A DNA stretch of 64,000 nucleotides from Flavobacterium sp. J49 (GCF_011742145.1 NZ_JAAQQU010000104.1:639938-703937); one strand, 5' to 3'. Counted from the first letter of the stretch, positions 27,123-37,514 are shown. Made by a program: numbers and translations. Notes: generated by a model from the sequence alone, not told the origin.

Positions 27123-28568
27123 TTAAAATTCTGCATTCTGAGGCGTTCTCGGGAAAGGAATTACGTCTCTGATGTTGGTCATTCCCGTTACGAAAAGCAC
27201 CAATCTTTCAAAGCCTAATCCGAATCCTGAGTGTACAGCCGAACCAAATCGACGGGTATCTAAATACCACCACAATTCTTCTTCATCAATACCAATCGCT
27301 TTCATTTTTTCGACCAAAACATCGTAACGTTCTTCTCTTTGCGAACCGCCAACGATTTCACCAATGCCCGGGAATAAAATATCCATAGCGCGAACGGTTT
27401 CTTTGCCCGGTTCGGTATTGTCATTCAAGCGCATGTAAAACGCTTTAATTTTGGCCGGGTAATCAAATAAAATTACCGGACACTTAAAGTGTTTTTCCAC
27501 TAAGAAGCGTTCGTGCTCCGATTGTAAATCGGCACCCCATTCTTCGATTAAATATTGGAATTTCTTCTTTTTATTCGGAGTAGAATCTCTTAAAATATCA
27601 ATCGCTTCGGTGTAAGATACGCGTTTAAAGTCATTGTTCAACACAAAGTTTAATTTCTCTAACAAAGCCATTTCGCTGCGTTCTGCTTGTGGTTTTTGTT
27701 TTTCCTCGTCTAACAATCTTCCTTCTAAGAATTTCAAATCATCGGCACATCTTTCAACCGCATAGTTGATGACAAACTTGATGAAATCTTCTGCCAAGTC
27801 CATGTTGTCCACTAAATCATTAAAAGCCACTTCCGGTTCAATCATCCAAAATTCCGCTAAGTGACGCGAAGTATTCGAATTTTCCGCACGGAATGTTGGT
27901 CCGAATGTATAAATCTGACCCAAAGCCATCGCAAAAGTTTCGCCTTCTAATTGTCCCGAAACGGTAAGGTTGGTGTGTTTTCCGAAGAAATCTTTTTTGT
28001 AATCGATTTGACCGTCTTCGGTTCTTGGCAAACTATCCAAAGGCAAGGAAGTCACTTGGAACATTTCACCTGCGCCTTCCGCATCAGCACCGGTAATCAC
28101 CGGCGTGTTGACATACACAAATCCTCTATCCTGGAAATAGGTATGAACCGCATGCGCCAATACCGAACGCACACGCATAATGGCTCCGAACGCATTGGTA
28201 CGCACACGTAAATGTGCATTTTCTCTGAGGAATTCCAAAGAGTGTTTCTTAGGTTGCATTGGGAATTTCTCCGCATCGCAATCGCCTAAGATTTCCAATT
28301 GGGCCACTTGGATTTCATATTTTTGTCCGGCACCTTGGCTTTCCACCAATTTTCCGGTCAAAGCCACAGCTGTTCCGGTGTTGATTCTTTTCAAAGTTTC
28401 TTCCGGTGTGTTTTCAAAATCGACCACACACTGTAAGTTATGAATAGTTGAACCATCGTTCAACGCGATAAATTGATTGTTTCTAAAAGTTCTTACCCAA
28501 CCTTTTACGGTTACTTCATAGTTCGTTTTCTCGCTGCTTAGTAAGTCTTTAACTTTTGAATGTTTCAT
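27123..28568 (-). CDS. asnS: Asparaginyl-tRNA synthetase
   Basis: 481 aa class II synthetase. An N-terminal OB-fold anticodon-binding domain (about 15-110, [20 protein letters not shown]) precedes the catalytic core. The core has motif 2 [21 protein letters not shown] and motif 3 [15 protein letters not shown] near the end. The signature [18 protein letters not shown] is typical of AsnRS rather than AspRS. It charges tRNA-Asn, and together with ansA and rpoN nearby there is no obvious regulatory link. Its promoter and a palindrome lie just upstream. Confidence 0.97.
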   Translation of the reverse strand: MKHSKVKDLLSSEKTNYEVTVKGWVRTFRNNQFIALNDGSTIHNLQCVVDFENTPEETLKRINTGTAVALTGKLVESQGAGQKYEIQVAQLEILGDCDAEKFPMQPKKHSLEFLRENAHLRVRTNAFGAIMRVRSVLAHAVHTYFQDRGFVYVNTPVITGADAEGAGEMFQVTSLPLDSLPRTEDGQIDYKKDFFGKHTNLTVSGQLEGETFAMALGQIYTFGPTFRAENSNTSRHLAEFWMIEPEVAFNDLVDNMDLAEDFIKFVINYAVERCADDLKFLEGRLLDEEKQKPQAERSEMALLEKLNFVLNNDFKRVSYTEAIDILRDSTPNKKKKFQYLIEEWGADLQSEHERFLVEKHFKCPVILFDYPAKIKAFYMRLNDNTEPGKETVRAMDILFPGIGEIVGGSQREERYDVLVEKMKAIGIDEEELWWYLDTRRFGSAVHSGFGLGFERLVLFVTGMTNIRDVIPFPRTPQNAEF

Positions 28569-28596
28569 TTAAATAGCTGATATTAAATTTTAAAGA

Positions 28597-28618
28597 TTTA
28601 GATTGTCTATAATCTAAA
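28597..28618. promoter_or_regulatory. Palindrome in the asnS leader
   Basis: Perfect inverted repeat TTTAGATT-gtctat-AATCTAAA, located between the asnS -7 box and its ATG. It could be an RNA hairpin or an operator. Its TTAGATTG unit recurs in the octamer array at 36649. Confidence 0.5.
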
Positions 28619-28620
28619 CG

Positions 28621-28628
28621 CAAATATA
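28621..28628 (-). promoter_or_regulatory. asnS promoter (-7 box)
   Basis: Minus-strand TATATTTG fits TAnnTTTG, 53 bp upstream of the asnS ATG. Confidence 0.55.
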
Positions 28629-28630
28629 AA

Positions 28631-31051
28631 TTATTTATTGTTTTTTTCTAACTCGTCAATCTCTTCGTCTGTATGTTCCAAGATATCGATGGTTGGTTCC
28701 GGTAATTCCTGTTGGTTGGCCAAAGTTTTGTTTAACGTCAGTACCAATGATGGTAACAAAACCAAATTCGACAACATACCGAAGAACAAGGTCAGCGCCA
28801 CTAAGCCGCCAAGCGCTACTGTTCCGCCAAAACTCGACAACATAAACACCGAGAAGCCGAAGAACAAAATGATGGAAGTGTAGAACATACTCGTTCCGGC
28901 ATCGTCAAAAGTGGCATAAACCGATTTTTTGATTTTCCAATCGTTTCGCGATAATTCCAGTCGGTATTGGGCTAAGAATCGCAAAGTGTCATCTACCGAC
29001 ATACCGAATGCAATTCCGAATACTAACAATGTTGACGGTTTTAAAGGAATGCCTAAAAATCCCATCAAACCTGCGGTCATCAATAACGGCAATAAATTTG
29101 GAATAATCGAAACCAAAACCATTTTGAACGAACGGAACATGATGGCGACCAATCCGCCGGTTAGGAAGAAGGCAAACAACAAAGAAGAGAGCAAGTTGTC
29201 TAACAAATATTTCGTTCCTTTTTGGAACACCGAAGGCTTTCCGGTGATGATGACTTCGTATCGCGGTTCGGGGAAAATTTTATTGACTTTGTTGCGAATA
29301 TGGGCTTCGATGGCCTCCATTCTTTCACCGTTTTCGTCTTTGATAAAAGTGGTAATTCTGGCCACACTTCCATCCGAAGAGAGGTAACTTTTCAGCTGGT
29401 TGTCTTTGGAATTTTTGAGTGAATTTTTGATATACGGCAACAAGAACATTTCCTCATTTGGCGAAGGCAAAGTGTAAAAATCAGGATTGCCGTTATAGTA
29501 AGCTTGGTTAAAACTTTTGGCAATATTAACAATCGATAAAGGTTTGGAAAGCTCAGGAATATCGGTAATGGTTTGCTCCAAATCTTCCATTCTTCTCAGA
29601 TTGGTGAGCTTCATGGCGCCGTTTTTCTTTTTGGTATCAATCATGATTTCCAAAGGCATCACACCGTCAAACTCTTTTTCAAAGAAACGAATGTCATCGT
29701 AAAAAGACGTATTTTTAGGCATGTCTTCAATGATACTACCCGAAACTTTGATTTTGCCAATGCCAATAATCCCAAAGACCAGCAGGCAAATCGCCGTTAC
29801 ATATACGCCAAGGCGATTGTATTTTACTGTTCTGACAATCCATCTCAAAAAAGAAGTCAACGATTCTCTTTCCAAATGCCCCAAGTGTCTTGGAATTGGC
29901 GGCGGAATATAGCTGAAGAAGATAGGAATCAGTAATAAGCTCAAGGTATAAATCGCCAAAATATTGATAGTGGTTACAACACCAAACTCTCTTAGTAAAA
30001 CATTATTGGTGGCAATAAAGGTGGCAAAACCAACTGCTGTGGTGATATTGGTCATCAACGTTGCTGTTCCGGTTTTGGTGATTACGCGTTGTAATGCTTT
30101 GGCTTTATTCGAATGTTTGTGGTATTCCTGATGGTATTTGTTGATAAAGAAAATACAATTTGGGATTCCGATAACGATCACCAAGGTTGGCACCAATGCC
30201 GTCAATACGGTGATTTCATAACCCAAAGCACCCATGATTCCGAAAGACCACATAACGCCGATAATTACCACGAGTAAAGAAATCATAGTAGCGCGGAATG
30301 AACGGAAAAAATAGAAGAAAATAAGTGACGTAATCAACAAAGCGGCGCCAATAAACAAACCGATTTCGTCAATAATCGTCTTGGCATTCAGCGTTCGGAT
30401 ATAAGGCATGCCCGAAGTATGCAGGTCAATACTGGTTGCTTTTTTGAACTTCTCAATCGCCGGAATCAAATCGTTTAAAACGTAGTCTTTTCGGGCTTTG
30501 GTGTTGACGATTTTTTTGTCCAAATAAATCGCTGAGCGAATCGCACCGGTTTTTTTATTGTATAACAAACCTTCGTAAAAAGGTAATTTGGTGAATAATT
30601 CGGTTTGAATTTGCTTCAAATATTGCTCATCCTGTACTTTACTTTCATCCACCAAAGGCTTTAGTTCGAAAGTTTCTAAGGAATCATTTTTCGTCAGTTT
30701 TTGCAAATTGTCTACCGAAACGACCAAGGTAACTTCTTTATGCGATTTGATTTCGGTCATCAATTCGCTCCAGGCTTGGTATACTTTTGGGGTAAATAAT
30801 TTTTTGTCTTTGGTAGCAATGACAATCAAATTGCCTTCTTCGCCAAAGTGGTTCAGGAATTTATTGTAATCAACGTTTACTTTGTCATCGGCCGGAATTA
30901 AGTTGGCTTCAGTTTGGGTGAACCTGATGTTTTTCCATTGTGTGCCAAGCAAAATTGTAATCAAGACGATGCCAACTATAATAGCAATCCTATTCCTCAA
31001 TATAATTCGGGCGATAAATTCCCAAAAACCAATGCCTAACAACTTTTTCAT
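28631..31051 (-). CDS. RND superfamily (MMPL/HAE3-type) transporter
   Basis: 806 aa from the ATG at 31051. It has two halves, each with one helix, a large soluble loop and a five-helix bundle. This is the RND two-fold plan without the longer HAE1 periplasmic insert. Recognisable segments are TALVPTLVIVIGIPNCIFFINKY in the first half and LVFGIAFGMSVDDTLRFL in the second, which holds the acidic membrane pair. HAE3/MMPL proteins move lipids or hydrophobic compounds, and the substrate here is open. An upstream TTG at 31072 overlaps the -7 box and is rejected. The gene appears to be transcribed alone. Confidence 0.88.
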   Translation of the reverse strand: MKKLLGIGFWEFIARIILRNRIAIIVGIVLITILLGTQWKNIRFTQTEANLIPADDKVNVDYNKFLNHFGEEGNLIVIATKDKKLFTPKVYQAWSELMTEIKSHKEVTLVVSVDNLQKLTKNDSLETFELKPLVDESKVQDEQYLKQIQTELFTKLPFYEGLLYNKKTGAIRSAIYLDKKIVNTKARKDYVLNDLIPAIEKFKKATSIDLHTSGMPYIRTLNAKTIIDEIGLFIGAALLITSLIFFYFFRSFRATMISLLVVIIGVMWSFGIMGALGYEITVLTALVPTLVIVIGIPNCIFFINKYHQEYHKHSNKAKALQRVITKTGTATLMTNITTAVGFATFIATNNVLLREFGVVTTINILAIYTLSLLLIPIFFSYIPPPIPRHLGHLERESLTSFLRWIVRTVKYNRLGVYVTAICLLVFGIIGIGKIKVSGSIIEDMPKNTSFYDDIRFFEKEFDGVMPLEIMIDTKKKNGAMKLTNLRRMEDLEQTITDIPELSKPLSIVNIAKSFNQAYYNGNPDFYTLPSPNEEMFLLPYIKNSLKNSKDNQLKSYLSSDGSVARITTFIKDENGERMEAIEAHIRNKVNKIFPEPRYEVIITGKPSVFQKGTKYLLDNLLSSLLFAFFLTGGLVAIMFRSFKMVLVSIIPNLLPLLMTAGLMGFLGIPLKPSTLLVFGIAFGMSVDDTLRFLAQYRLELSRNDWKIKKSVYATFDDAGTSMFYTSIILFFGFSVFMLSSFGGTVALGGLVALTLFFGMLSNLVLLPSLVLTLNKTLANQQELPEPTIDILEHTDEEIDELEKNNK

Positions 31052-31069
31052 AAAACCTAAAATGGGTTG

Positions 31070-31077
31070 CAAAGGTA
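31070..31077 (-). promoter_or_regulatory. Promoter of the MMPL transporter (-7 box)
   Basis: Minus-strand TACCTTTG fits TAnnTTTG, 18 bp before the ATG. It decides for the 31051 start. Confidence 0.6.
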
Positions 31078-31235
31078 ATCAAAACCTTAAAATTTTTAGA
31101 CTGATTGACACAAAGATTTACTTAATTTAACGTCGATTTGTGAATGCATTTTAAATTATTGTTATTAGCTAAAAAAAATCAAAAAAAATAGCCTGCTTTT
31201 TAGCATCTTTGTAGGCACATGTACAGCACAACGGA

Positions 31236-33506
31236 ATGAGGAATTTAAAAAACACTTTATTTTATTTATTCGTAACCGGTGGTTTTGGCTACTTAATGTA
31301 CTGGATAATTGAACAAGGAAAGCTATTAGAAGTTGGCCGAAAAATTGTTTCGCCTTCATCAGCAGACAGCCAGTGGATTCAGTTCTTGAGTTCGTTATTC
31401 CACAATCTACAGCATCCGTTAGCGTTGTTGCTTTTCCAAATTATCACCATTGTTTTGGTCGCCAGGATCTTTGGCTGGATTTTTAGAAAAATTGGTCAGC
31501 CCTCCGTGATTGGTGAAATCATAGCCGGAATTGTCCTCGGGCCATCGTTGTTCGGACTCTATTTCCCGGAGATGAAAGAAGCCCTTTTCCCATTGGAATC
31601 ATTGGGCAATCTCCAAATGCTAAGCCAAGTCGGTTTAATCCTCTTTATGTTTGTGATTGGAATGGAATTGGATTTAAAAGTCCTCAAAAATAAAGCGAAC
31701 GATGCGGTTGTGATTAGCCATGCGAGTATCGTTATTCCGTTTGCCTTGGGAATCGGCTTGTCTTATTTCATCTACCATCAATTTGCGCCCGCCGGTGTTG
31801 AGTTTTTGTCTTTTGGACTGTTCATGGGAATCGCCATGAGCATTACTGCATTTCCTGTTTTAGCACGCATTGTTCAAGAGCGCGGGATTCACAAAACGCG
31901 ATTGGGAACCATAGTCATTACTTGTGCGGCAGCCGATGACATCACGGCTTGGTGTATATTAGCGGCTGTTATTGCCATTGTAAAAGCAGGCAGTTTTGTC
32001 AGTTCGTTGTACATCATCGGACTGGCTTTTTTATATGTTTTGGCGATGCTTTTTGTGGTAAAACCGTTCCTCAAACGAATCGGTGATTTGTATGGTAAGA
32101 AAGACAACATCAAGAAATCGGTAGTTGCCATTTTTCTTTTAACCTTAATTGTTTCGGCCTATGTAACCGAAATCATTGGGATTCATGCGTTATTTGGCGC
32201 TTTTATGATGGGTGCGATTATGCCCGACATCAGTAAGTTCCGAAATGTTTTTATCGAAAAGGTAGAAGATGTTTCCGTAATTATATTATTGCCGTTGTTT
32301 TTTGTATTCACCGGTTTGCGCACAGAAATCGGATTGATTAATGAACCTTATTTGTGGAAAGTAACCGGTTGTATTATTGCAGTGGCCGTCGTTGGAAAGT
32401 TCTTAGGAAGTGCTTTAGCAGCAAGGTTTGTAGGTCAGAGTTGGCGCGATAGTTTGACCATAGGCGCATTGATGAATACCCGAGGATTGATGGAATTGGT
32501 GGTGTTGAATATTGGTTACGAATTGGGTGTGCTTTCGCCGCAAGTCTTTACCATGATGGTGATTATGGCTTTGGTGACGACGTTTATGACCGGACCGGCT
32601 TTGGATATCATCAACTTTATTTTCAAGACCAAAGACATTATCATTCCGTCTGAGGTAAAGAAGAATTCAAAGTTCAAAATCCTGATTTCTTTTGGTAACA
32701 ATGAAAAAGGAAAATCGCTCTTGCGCTTGGCCAACAGTTTGGTGAAAGGCCAACCCGAAGCTTCTAATATTACCGCCATGCATTTGACGATGAGCGACGA
32801 TATGCATGCTTTTAATATTGAAGAATACGAAAAGGAAACCTTTGAACCGATAGTCAAAGAATCGAAAAAGCTCAACCAGCAAATTACCACCATTTTCAAA
32901 GCCACCGGAGACATTGAAACCGATATAGCCGATGTGGCCTTGGAAGGAAAATACGACTTGGTTTTGGTGGGTTTAGGAAAATCAATTTTTGAAGGAACGA
33001 TTTTAGGAAAAGTGCTTGGATTTACTTCTCGCATCATCAATCCGGACCGATTGTTAGACAAATTCAAAGGAAAAGAAGGCTTGTTTGAAAATTCTCCTTT
33101 TGACGAAAGAACCCGTTTGATTATCTCTAAAACCAAAACACCGCTCGGGATTTTAATTGATAAAGATTTGCAGCAAGTCAACAAAGTATTTCTGGGGATT
33201 TACAGTGTAGGCGATGTTTTTTTGGTGGACTATGCCCAAAAATTAATGCAGAACAATAACGCTCAAGTCACCATTTTAGATCATAATGGCCATACCAAAA
33301 ACAATTTCCTCATTCAAAACTCTTTAGAAGCTTTGGAACAAAAACACGGCGATAAGTTTGATGTATTCAACCCAAAGCAAATTACGAAGTCTTTTTTGGC
33401 CGAACAGGATTTGGTGATTTTTAGTTTAGAAACTTGGAAGAAATTAGTAGACGATGAGGTTTCTTGGTTACAAGATATTCCTTCGGTGTTGATCGTGAAG
33501 CCTTAA
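31236..33506 (+). CDS. CPA2-family cation:proton antiporter (Kef/YbaL-like)
   Basis: 756 aa. An N-terminal hydrophobic helix precedes the Na+/H+-exchanger domain of about 12 helices (about 75-450), with GQPSVIGEIIAGIVLGPSLFG, the NhaA/Kef-like SITAFPVLARI and CAAADDITAWC (adjacent Asp pair). A soluble C-terminal region (about 480-756) has two weak UspA-like halves (FKILISFGNNEKGKSLLRLANSL; LDKDLQQVNKVFLGIYSVGD). It probably exports K+ or Na+ against H+ for pH or salt balance. A near-match -7 box, CATCTTTG, lies at 31204-31211. It converges with the DUF5686 gene with a 1-bp gap. Confidence 0.9.
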   Translation: MRNLKNTLFYLFVTGGFGYLMYWIIEQGKLLEVGRKIVSPSSADSQWIQFLSSLFHNLQHPLALLLFQIITIVLVARIFGWIFRKIGQPSVIGEIIAGIVLGPSLFGLYFPEMKEALFPLESLGNLQMLSQVGLILFMFVIGMELDLKVLKNKANDAVVISHASIVIPFALGIGLSYFIYHQFAPAGVEFLSFGLFMGIAMSITAFPVLARIVQERGIHKTRLGTIVITCAAADDITAWCILAAVIAIVKAGSFVSSLYIIGLAFLYVLAMLFVVKPFLKRIGDLYGKKDNIKKSVVAIFLLTLIVSAYVTEIIGIHALFGAFMMGAIMPDISKFRNVFIEKVEDVSVIILLPLFFVFTGLRTEIGLINEPYLWKVTGCIIAVAVVGKFLGSALAARFVGQSWRDSLTIGALMNTRGLMELVVLNIGYELGVLSPQVFTMMVIMALVTTFMTGPALDIINFIFKTKDIIIPSEVKKNSKFKILISFGNNEKGKSLLRLANSLVKGQPEASNITAMHLTMSDDMHAFNIEEYEKETFEPIVKESKKLNQQITTIFKATGDIETDIADVALEGKYDLVLVGLGKSIFEGTILGKVLGFTSRIINPDRLLDKFKGKEGLFENSPFDERTRLIISKTKTPLGILIDKDLQQVNKVFLGIYSVGDVFLVDYAQKLMQNNNAQVTILDHNGHTKNNFLIQNSLEALEQKHGDKFDVFNPKQITKSFLAEQDLVIFSLETWKKLVDDEVSWLQDIPSVLIVKP

Positions 33507-33507
33507 T

Positions 33508-35994
33508 TTAAAATCCCAAATCCAACACAAAACTCAACTTAATCGCGATATTGTCTTCCAATCGCGGCAATTGGTTTGGGCCATAACGGTAAAATCCGGT
33601 CAAGCCGAAACCTTTATAAATTTGGTTCAATTCGATACCCGATTCAAAAAAACCTTCGTTTAAAGTTTTGTATTCGATGCCAATATGGTGCTCAGGATTT
33701 TTTAAATCGCCCCAAGCCATTCGCGTGACCAAAACCAAAGAAGGCTTTACTTTTTTAAACAATTCCACGCGTTTGAAACCGTGTTTGAATTGCAACATCA
33801 CAAATTCACTCGAGAAAAACTCATTGAAATACATCGTCTCAAAACTGTTTTTACCGGCAATAGTGATTCTTTGCAATAGGTTGTCTTTGGTCAAATTGTT
33901 CGGCGAAGTATTGTACAAATGCGTCAAAGGCAAGTCGCCAAAAACATAACCGGCTTGGAGTAAAACCGCCGATTTTTGTCCGTTTAAATATTTCTTTTCA
34001 TAGTCAATTCGGAAGTCAATTTTGCCAAACTCAAAGTCGTTGTTGAAAAGGTTAGACAATGATTTGGTAAACTGAAAGGTGAATTTCGGATAGCGTTTTT
34101 CAAATTCGATTTTGCCATTTGGGGTTTGCATATAATTGCTAAAAGGATTCCACTGAATCGAAACCATGGCAGAAGTCATCGCAAATTCGCGGTATAGTTT
34201 GTCTTCGTAAACAAAAGTATAATTAAACAATGGGGTAATATCGCTATGGATAATTTGCCATATACTTTCGGTTTTTGGAATGATTTTGGTTTCTACAAAA
34301 GCACGCCAAGTTTGGTGGTTGTAAAAGGTACTAAGGTTAATTGGTCGCGGATCATAGAGCTTGAAAACCCGTTTGTCAATGGCAAAATTGGTGCTCGCAA
34401 TCTCCCGAACATCATCGGTAAAAGTACCACCAATCCAAGAGTTAGAAAAGTTCCCAACACGAATCGCTCCACCCAAGTGGTATTTGATGTCATCGTCTTT
34501 CAAACCGTAAGCGGTATAGCCTTCTAAGCGAAATCTTTTGGAAAATTGTTCATTGGTTACACCACCGATTCCGAAACGGAAACCTTCATAATTGTTATAA
34601 CTCAGTAAATAGCGCAAATCAAAATCAAACGGTCCAAATGGCGCATAGCCGTTGATGATTTTTCGACCAAACTTGATTTTCTTTTCGATATTTTCTTTGG
34701 TCACCACACTGTCTAAAACCACATAGGTTCTCCGGCTGCGAAGATTCAAACTGTCTTTACGGTTTTCGCGCCAAAAAGCTTCGTCTTTGTTGTTAGCATT
34801 AGGTTTGACATCAATTGCGATAGAAGATTTTCTGATTTTTAAATCGTTATTGATTTTCAAATCATAAACTTCCATTTCCGAAGTAAGATAAGTGAAATCG
34901 GAAGCGTTTTTCTTAGAGTCATTCTCGTCATTTTCTGCGGCAAATTCAATTCGGCCATTTAAAATAGCTGTCGGTTCTTTGCTTTTGCCTTTGACAATTT
35001 TGAAGTTTTTATGCATTGGAAACCAAAGATTTTCTTCGGCTAAATAATTGAATTCATGAATGCCGGTAATATTGAGAACGCCACGAATTCGCATAACTGC
35101 TTTGGCGATGGCAAAGTTCTGGCTATCCACATAAAGCAAACCTTCCAAGCCTTTGCGGCTGATTTTATTTTTGAAATAAATGACAATTACTTCACGATTG
35201 CTGATAGCAGTGGTGTCTAAGATTTTATAGCGGTATTCTTTAAGGGCATTGTCGGCAATCGGGCTTTTGTATTTGGTTTCAAAAAGTTCGTATTTGTCAT
35301 CATATACCGAAGCTGATTGTAGACCAAATCCCAAAAGCTCATAAATAGGCTCTTTAAAACCGGCCATTTTGGTGCCGAGAATGGTTTCTTTGAGGATGGG
35401 TTTTTCAAATTGGAACTGAGAAACCTTTTCGGTTAGGAACAAATGCTGCTTGTCGATTATTTTTTTGAACTTATAGTCAGAAGAATCGATTTTGACAATT
35501 TTATCTTTGGTTAGTTTGTTGACAAAAACAGTGTCGATTTTCCCGGAAATCGAATCGGGATTGGCACTCACCAATAATTTGTTATAGGTTTTATACTCAA
35601 ATGTTTTGAGTTTTTTTTGCGGATTATTAGCGTTCTTGTTTTGGATGACTTTTGTTATAATGCCCAAAGCCGGATTTTCATTAGAAATAATCACTTCACT
35701 CAGCGCGTCTGTCTTGGGCGAAAGCCAAATGGTAAAAAAGTTTCTTTGTTCATAAAGAGAAAGTGTTTGCGCGGTATAGCCGACATAGGTTATGGTCAGT
35801 GTTTCGGGCGGAGTCGTTGACAGCAAAAGGAATTTCCCATCTACATCTGTGATGGTAGCTGTGCCGGTTTCGGTTGTAACTGTGGCAAACGGTAAGGCTT
35901 TTTTGGTTTCGATATCTTTGACCACACCATTGACTTGAAATTGAGCCTGAAGCGACAGGGTGAAAAAGAGCAATAAAAAAAGTAGTGGCTTCAT
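33508..35994 (-). CDS. Outer-membrane protein with carboxypeptidase-regulatory-like and DUF5686 domains
   Basis: 828 aa with a signal peptide (1-17, ending LQAQ). A CarboxypepD_reg-like domain follows (about 18-92, VNGVVKDIETKKALPFATVT...VDGKFLL...TYVGYTAQTL), the type of N-terminal beta-sandwich seen in SusC proteins. The rest is the long DUF5686 region, rich in beta-strands and ending in an aromatic strand (LDLGF), probably an outer-membrane barrel. No TonB box is evident. The function is unknown. It has its own -7 box. Confidence 0.88.
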   Translation of the reverse strand: MKPLLFLLLFFTLSLQAQFQVNGVVKDIETKKALPFATVTTETGTATITDVDGKFLLLSTTPPETLTITYVGYTAQTLSLYEQRNFFTIWLSPKTDALSEVIISNENPALGIITKVIQNKNANNPQKKLKTFEYKTYNKLLVSANPDSISGKIDTVFVNKLTKDKIVKIDSSDYKFKKIIDKQHLFLTEKVSQFQFEKPILKETILGTKMAGFKEPIYELLGFGLQSASVYDDKYELFETKYKSPIADNALKEYRYKILDTTAISNREVIVIYFKNKISRKGLEGLLYVDSQNFAIAKAVMRIRGVLNITGIHEFNYLAEENLWFPMHKNFKIVKGKSKEPTAILNGRIEFAAENDENDSKKNASDFTYLTSEMEVYDLKINNDLKIRKSSIAIDVKPNANNKDEAFWRENRKDSLNLRSRRTYVVLDSVVTKENIEKKIKFGRKIINGYAPFGPFDFDLRYLLSYNNYEGFRFGIGGVTNEQFSKRFRLEGYTAYGLKDDDIKYHLGGAIRVGNFSNSWIGGTFTDDVREIASTNFAIDKRVFKLYDPRPINLSTFYNHQTWRAFVETKIIPKTESIWQIIHSDITPLFNYTFVYEDKLYREFAMTSAMVSIQWNPFSNYMQTPNGKIEFEKRYPKFTFQFTKSLSNLFNNDFEFGKIDFRIDYEKKYLNGQKSAVLLQAGYVFGDLPLTHLYNTSPNNLTKDNLLQRITIAGKNSFETMYFNEFFSSEFVMLQFKHGFKRVELFKKVKPSLVLVTRMAWGDLKNPEHHIGIEYKTLNEGFFESGIELNQIYKGFGLTGFYRYGPNQLPRLEDNIAIKLSFVLDLGF

Positions 35995-36021
35995 TAGGAA
36001 TGGGTTGGCACAAATCGCCTA

Positions 36022-36029
36022 CAAAAATA
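36022..36029 (-). promoter_or_regulatory. Promoter of the DUF5686 gene (-7 box)
   Basis: Minus-strand TATTTTTG fits TAnnTTTG, 27 bp before the ATG at 35994. Confidence 0.5.
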
Positions 36030-36033
36030 GGGA

Positions 36034-36060
36034 TAAAAAAATCCGTACAAGACGGATTTT
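36034..36060 (-). terminator. Terminator of pyrH-frr
   Basis: 9-bp perfect stem (36038-36046 with 36052-36060) and a minus-strand T-run, 20 bp after the frr stop. Confidence 0.8.
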
Positions 36061-36079
36061 AATATTGAATTAACAAAAG

Positions 36080-36640
36080 TTACACTTTCATAATTTCGGC
36101 TTCTTTGATGGCCAAATGTTCCTCTACTTTTTTGATGAAAGCATCGGTTAGTTTTTGAACATCATCTTCGGCCGTTTTACAAATGTCTTCCGAAGTGCCT
36201 TCTTTCTCTAATTTTTTGATTTCGGTATTCGCGTCTTTACGCGCATTTCTGATTCCGATTTTGGCGTCTTCTGCTTCTGCTTTGGCTTGTTTTACCAAGT
36301 CGCGTCTTCTCTCTTCGGTCAAAGCCGGAACACTGATGATAATGTTGTCACCATTGTTCATCGGGTTGAAACCCAAATTAGCAATCATAATGGCTTTTTC
36401 AATAGGATGTAGCATGCTTTTTTCCCAAGGCGTCACAGTGATAGTTCTCGCATCGGGTACATTGATATTGGCTACTTGGGATAAAGGCGTTTGTGAGCCA
36501 TAATAATCTACAAAAACACCCCCCAACATTTGAGGCGACGCTTTTCCGGCACGGATGTTTAAAAATTCTTTTTCTAAATGCGCAATAGAGCCATTCATGG
36601 ACTCTTTTGTGCTGTCTAAAATAAATTCAATTTCTTCCAT
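36080..36640 (-). CDS. frr: Ribosome recycling factor
   Basis: 186 aa, the usual RRF length. With EF-G it splits post-termination ribosomes. Family segments are NIRAGKASPQMLGGVFVDYYG, ARTITVTPWEKSMLHPIEKAI and NGDNIIISVPALTEERRRDLVKQAK. The C-terminal helical domain-I bundle is present. It follows pyrH in the same direction, an order that is widely conserved. The 87-bp gap between them holds an octamer array. Confidence 0.97.
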   Translation of the reverse strand: MEEIEFILDSTKESMNGSIAHLEKEFLNIRAGKASPQMLGGVFVDYYGSQTPLSQVANINVPDARTITVTPWEKSMLHPIEKAIMIANLGFNPMNNGDNIIISVPALTEERRRDLVKQAKAEAEDAKIGIRNARKDANTEIKKLEKEGTSEDICKTAEDDVQKLTDAFIKKVEEHLAIKEAEIMKV

Positions 36641-36648
36641 TTTTTAAT

Positions 36649-36730
36649 TTAGATTGTTAGATTGTTAGATTTTTAGATAGTTAGACAGTTTCTAAGGAGT
36701 CTAATGATCTAATTCAGTCTAAGTAGTCTA
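36649..36730. repeat. Inverted pair of 8-bp tandem arrays
   Basis: Five octamers (TTAGATTG, TTAGATTG, TTAGATTT, TTAGATAG, TTAGACAG) are followed by units carrying the complementary CTAA at similar spacing (GAGTCTAA, TGATCTAA, CAGTCTAA, GTAGTCTA). The two sides can pair. It fills the pyrH-frr gap. Confidence 0.8.
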
Positions 36731-37435
36731 TATTTTAACTACAGTTCCTATGTTTTCGCCTTCGCAAATTTTTAATAAGTTTCCTTTTTTGTTCATGTCA
36801 AATACCACAATTGGTAAAGCATTTTCCTGACTCAAAGTAAAAGCCGTGGTGTCCATTACATTCAAGCCTTTTTTGAGTACCTCTTCAAAAGAGATGCTGT
36901 CAAATTTAACGGCATTCGCATTCTTTTCCGGATCGGAATCATAAACGCCATCAACGCGAGTGCCTTTTAAAATCACATCGGCATGCACTTCAACACCGCG
37001 CAAAACCGCAGCAGTATCTGTGGTAAAGTATGGATTTCCGGTTCCCGCTCCGAAGATTACGATTCTGCCTTTCTCAAGGTGACGAACGGCCCTTCTTTTG
37101 ATGTAAGGTTCGGCAATAGCTTCAATTTTTAAAGCTGTTTGCAAACGGGTCAACATGCCTTTGTCTTCCAAAGCACCTTGTAAAGCCATACCGTTAATCA
37201 CGGTGGCCAACATGCCCATGTAATCGCCTTGCACTCGGTCCATACCATTACTGGCTCCGGCAACTCCTCTAAAAATGTTTCCACCGCCAATTACGATAGC
37301 GATTTCAACTCCTTTGTCGTGAATCTGTTTGATTTCGTCAGCATATTCGCCAAGACGTTTTGGGTCGATACCATATTGTTGATCGCCCATCAGCGCTTCA
37401 CCACTTAGTTTTAGAAGAATTCTTTTGTATTTCAT
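36728..37435 (-). CDS. pyrH: UMP kinase
   Basis: 235 aa, bacterial hexameric UMP kinase (amino-acid kinase fold). It phosphorylates UMP to [53 protein letters not shown] and the [21 protein letters not shown] region are all present. It is the first gene of the pyrH-frr operon. The 5' leader carries a family 2 hairpin element just downstream of the -7 box. Confidence 0.97.
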   Translation of the reverse strand: MKYKRILLKLSGEALMGDQQYGIDPKRLGEYADEIKQIHDKGVEIAIVIGGGNIFRGVAGASNGMDRVQGDYMGMLATVINGMALQGALEDKGMLTRLQTALKIEAIAEPYIKRRAVRHLEKGRIVIFGAGTGNPYFTTDTAAVLRGVEVHADVILKGTRVDGVYDSDPEKNANAVKFDSISFEEVLKKGLNVMDTTAFTLSQENALPIVVFDMNKKGNLLKICEGENIGTVVKI

Positions 37436-37460
37436 TCCAGTTTATATTTGTTTAGTTTGG

Positions 37461-37495
37461 AGTCATGCTGTCGCTCTTCGAGCTCGAGTCATTAG
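37461..37495 (-). repeat. Hairpin element, family 2 (pyrH leader)
   Basis: In mRNA sense it begins TGACTCGAGCTCGAAGAG and ends GCATGACTCC. The TCGAG/CGAGTCA end recurs in the copies at 49632 and 60424. It lies between the pyrH -7 box and the ATG. Confidence 0.5.
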
Positions 37496-37514
37496 TTATG
37501 TTGTTTAATGGTTG

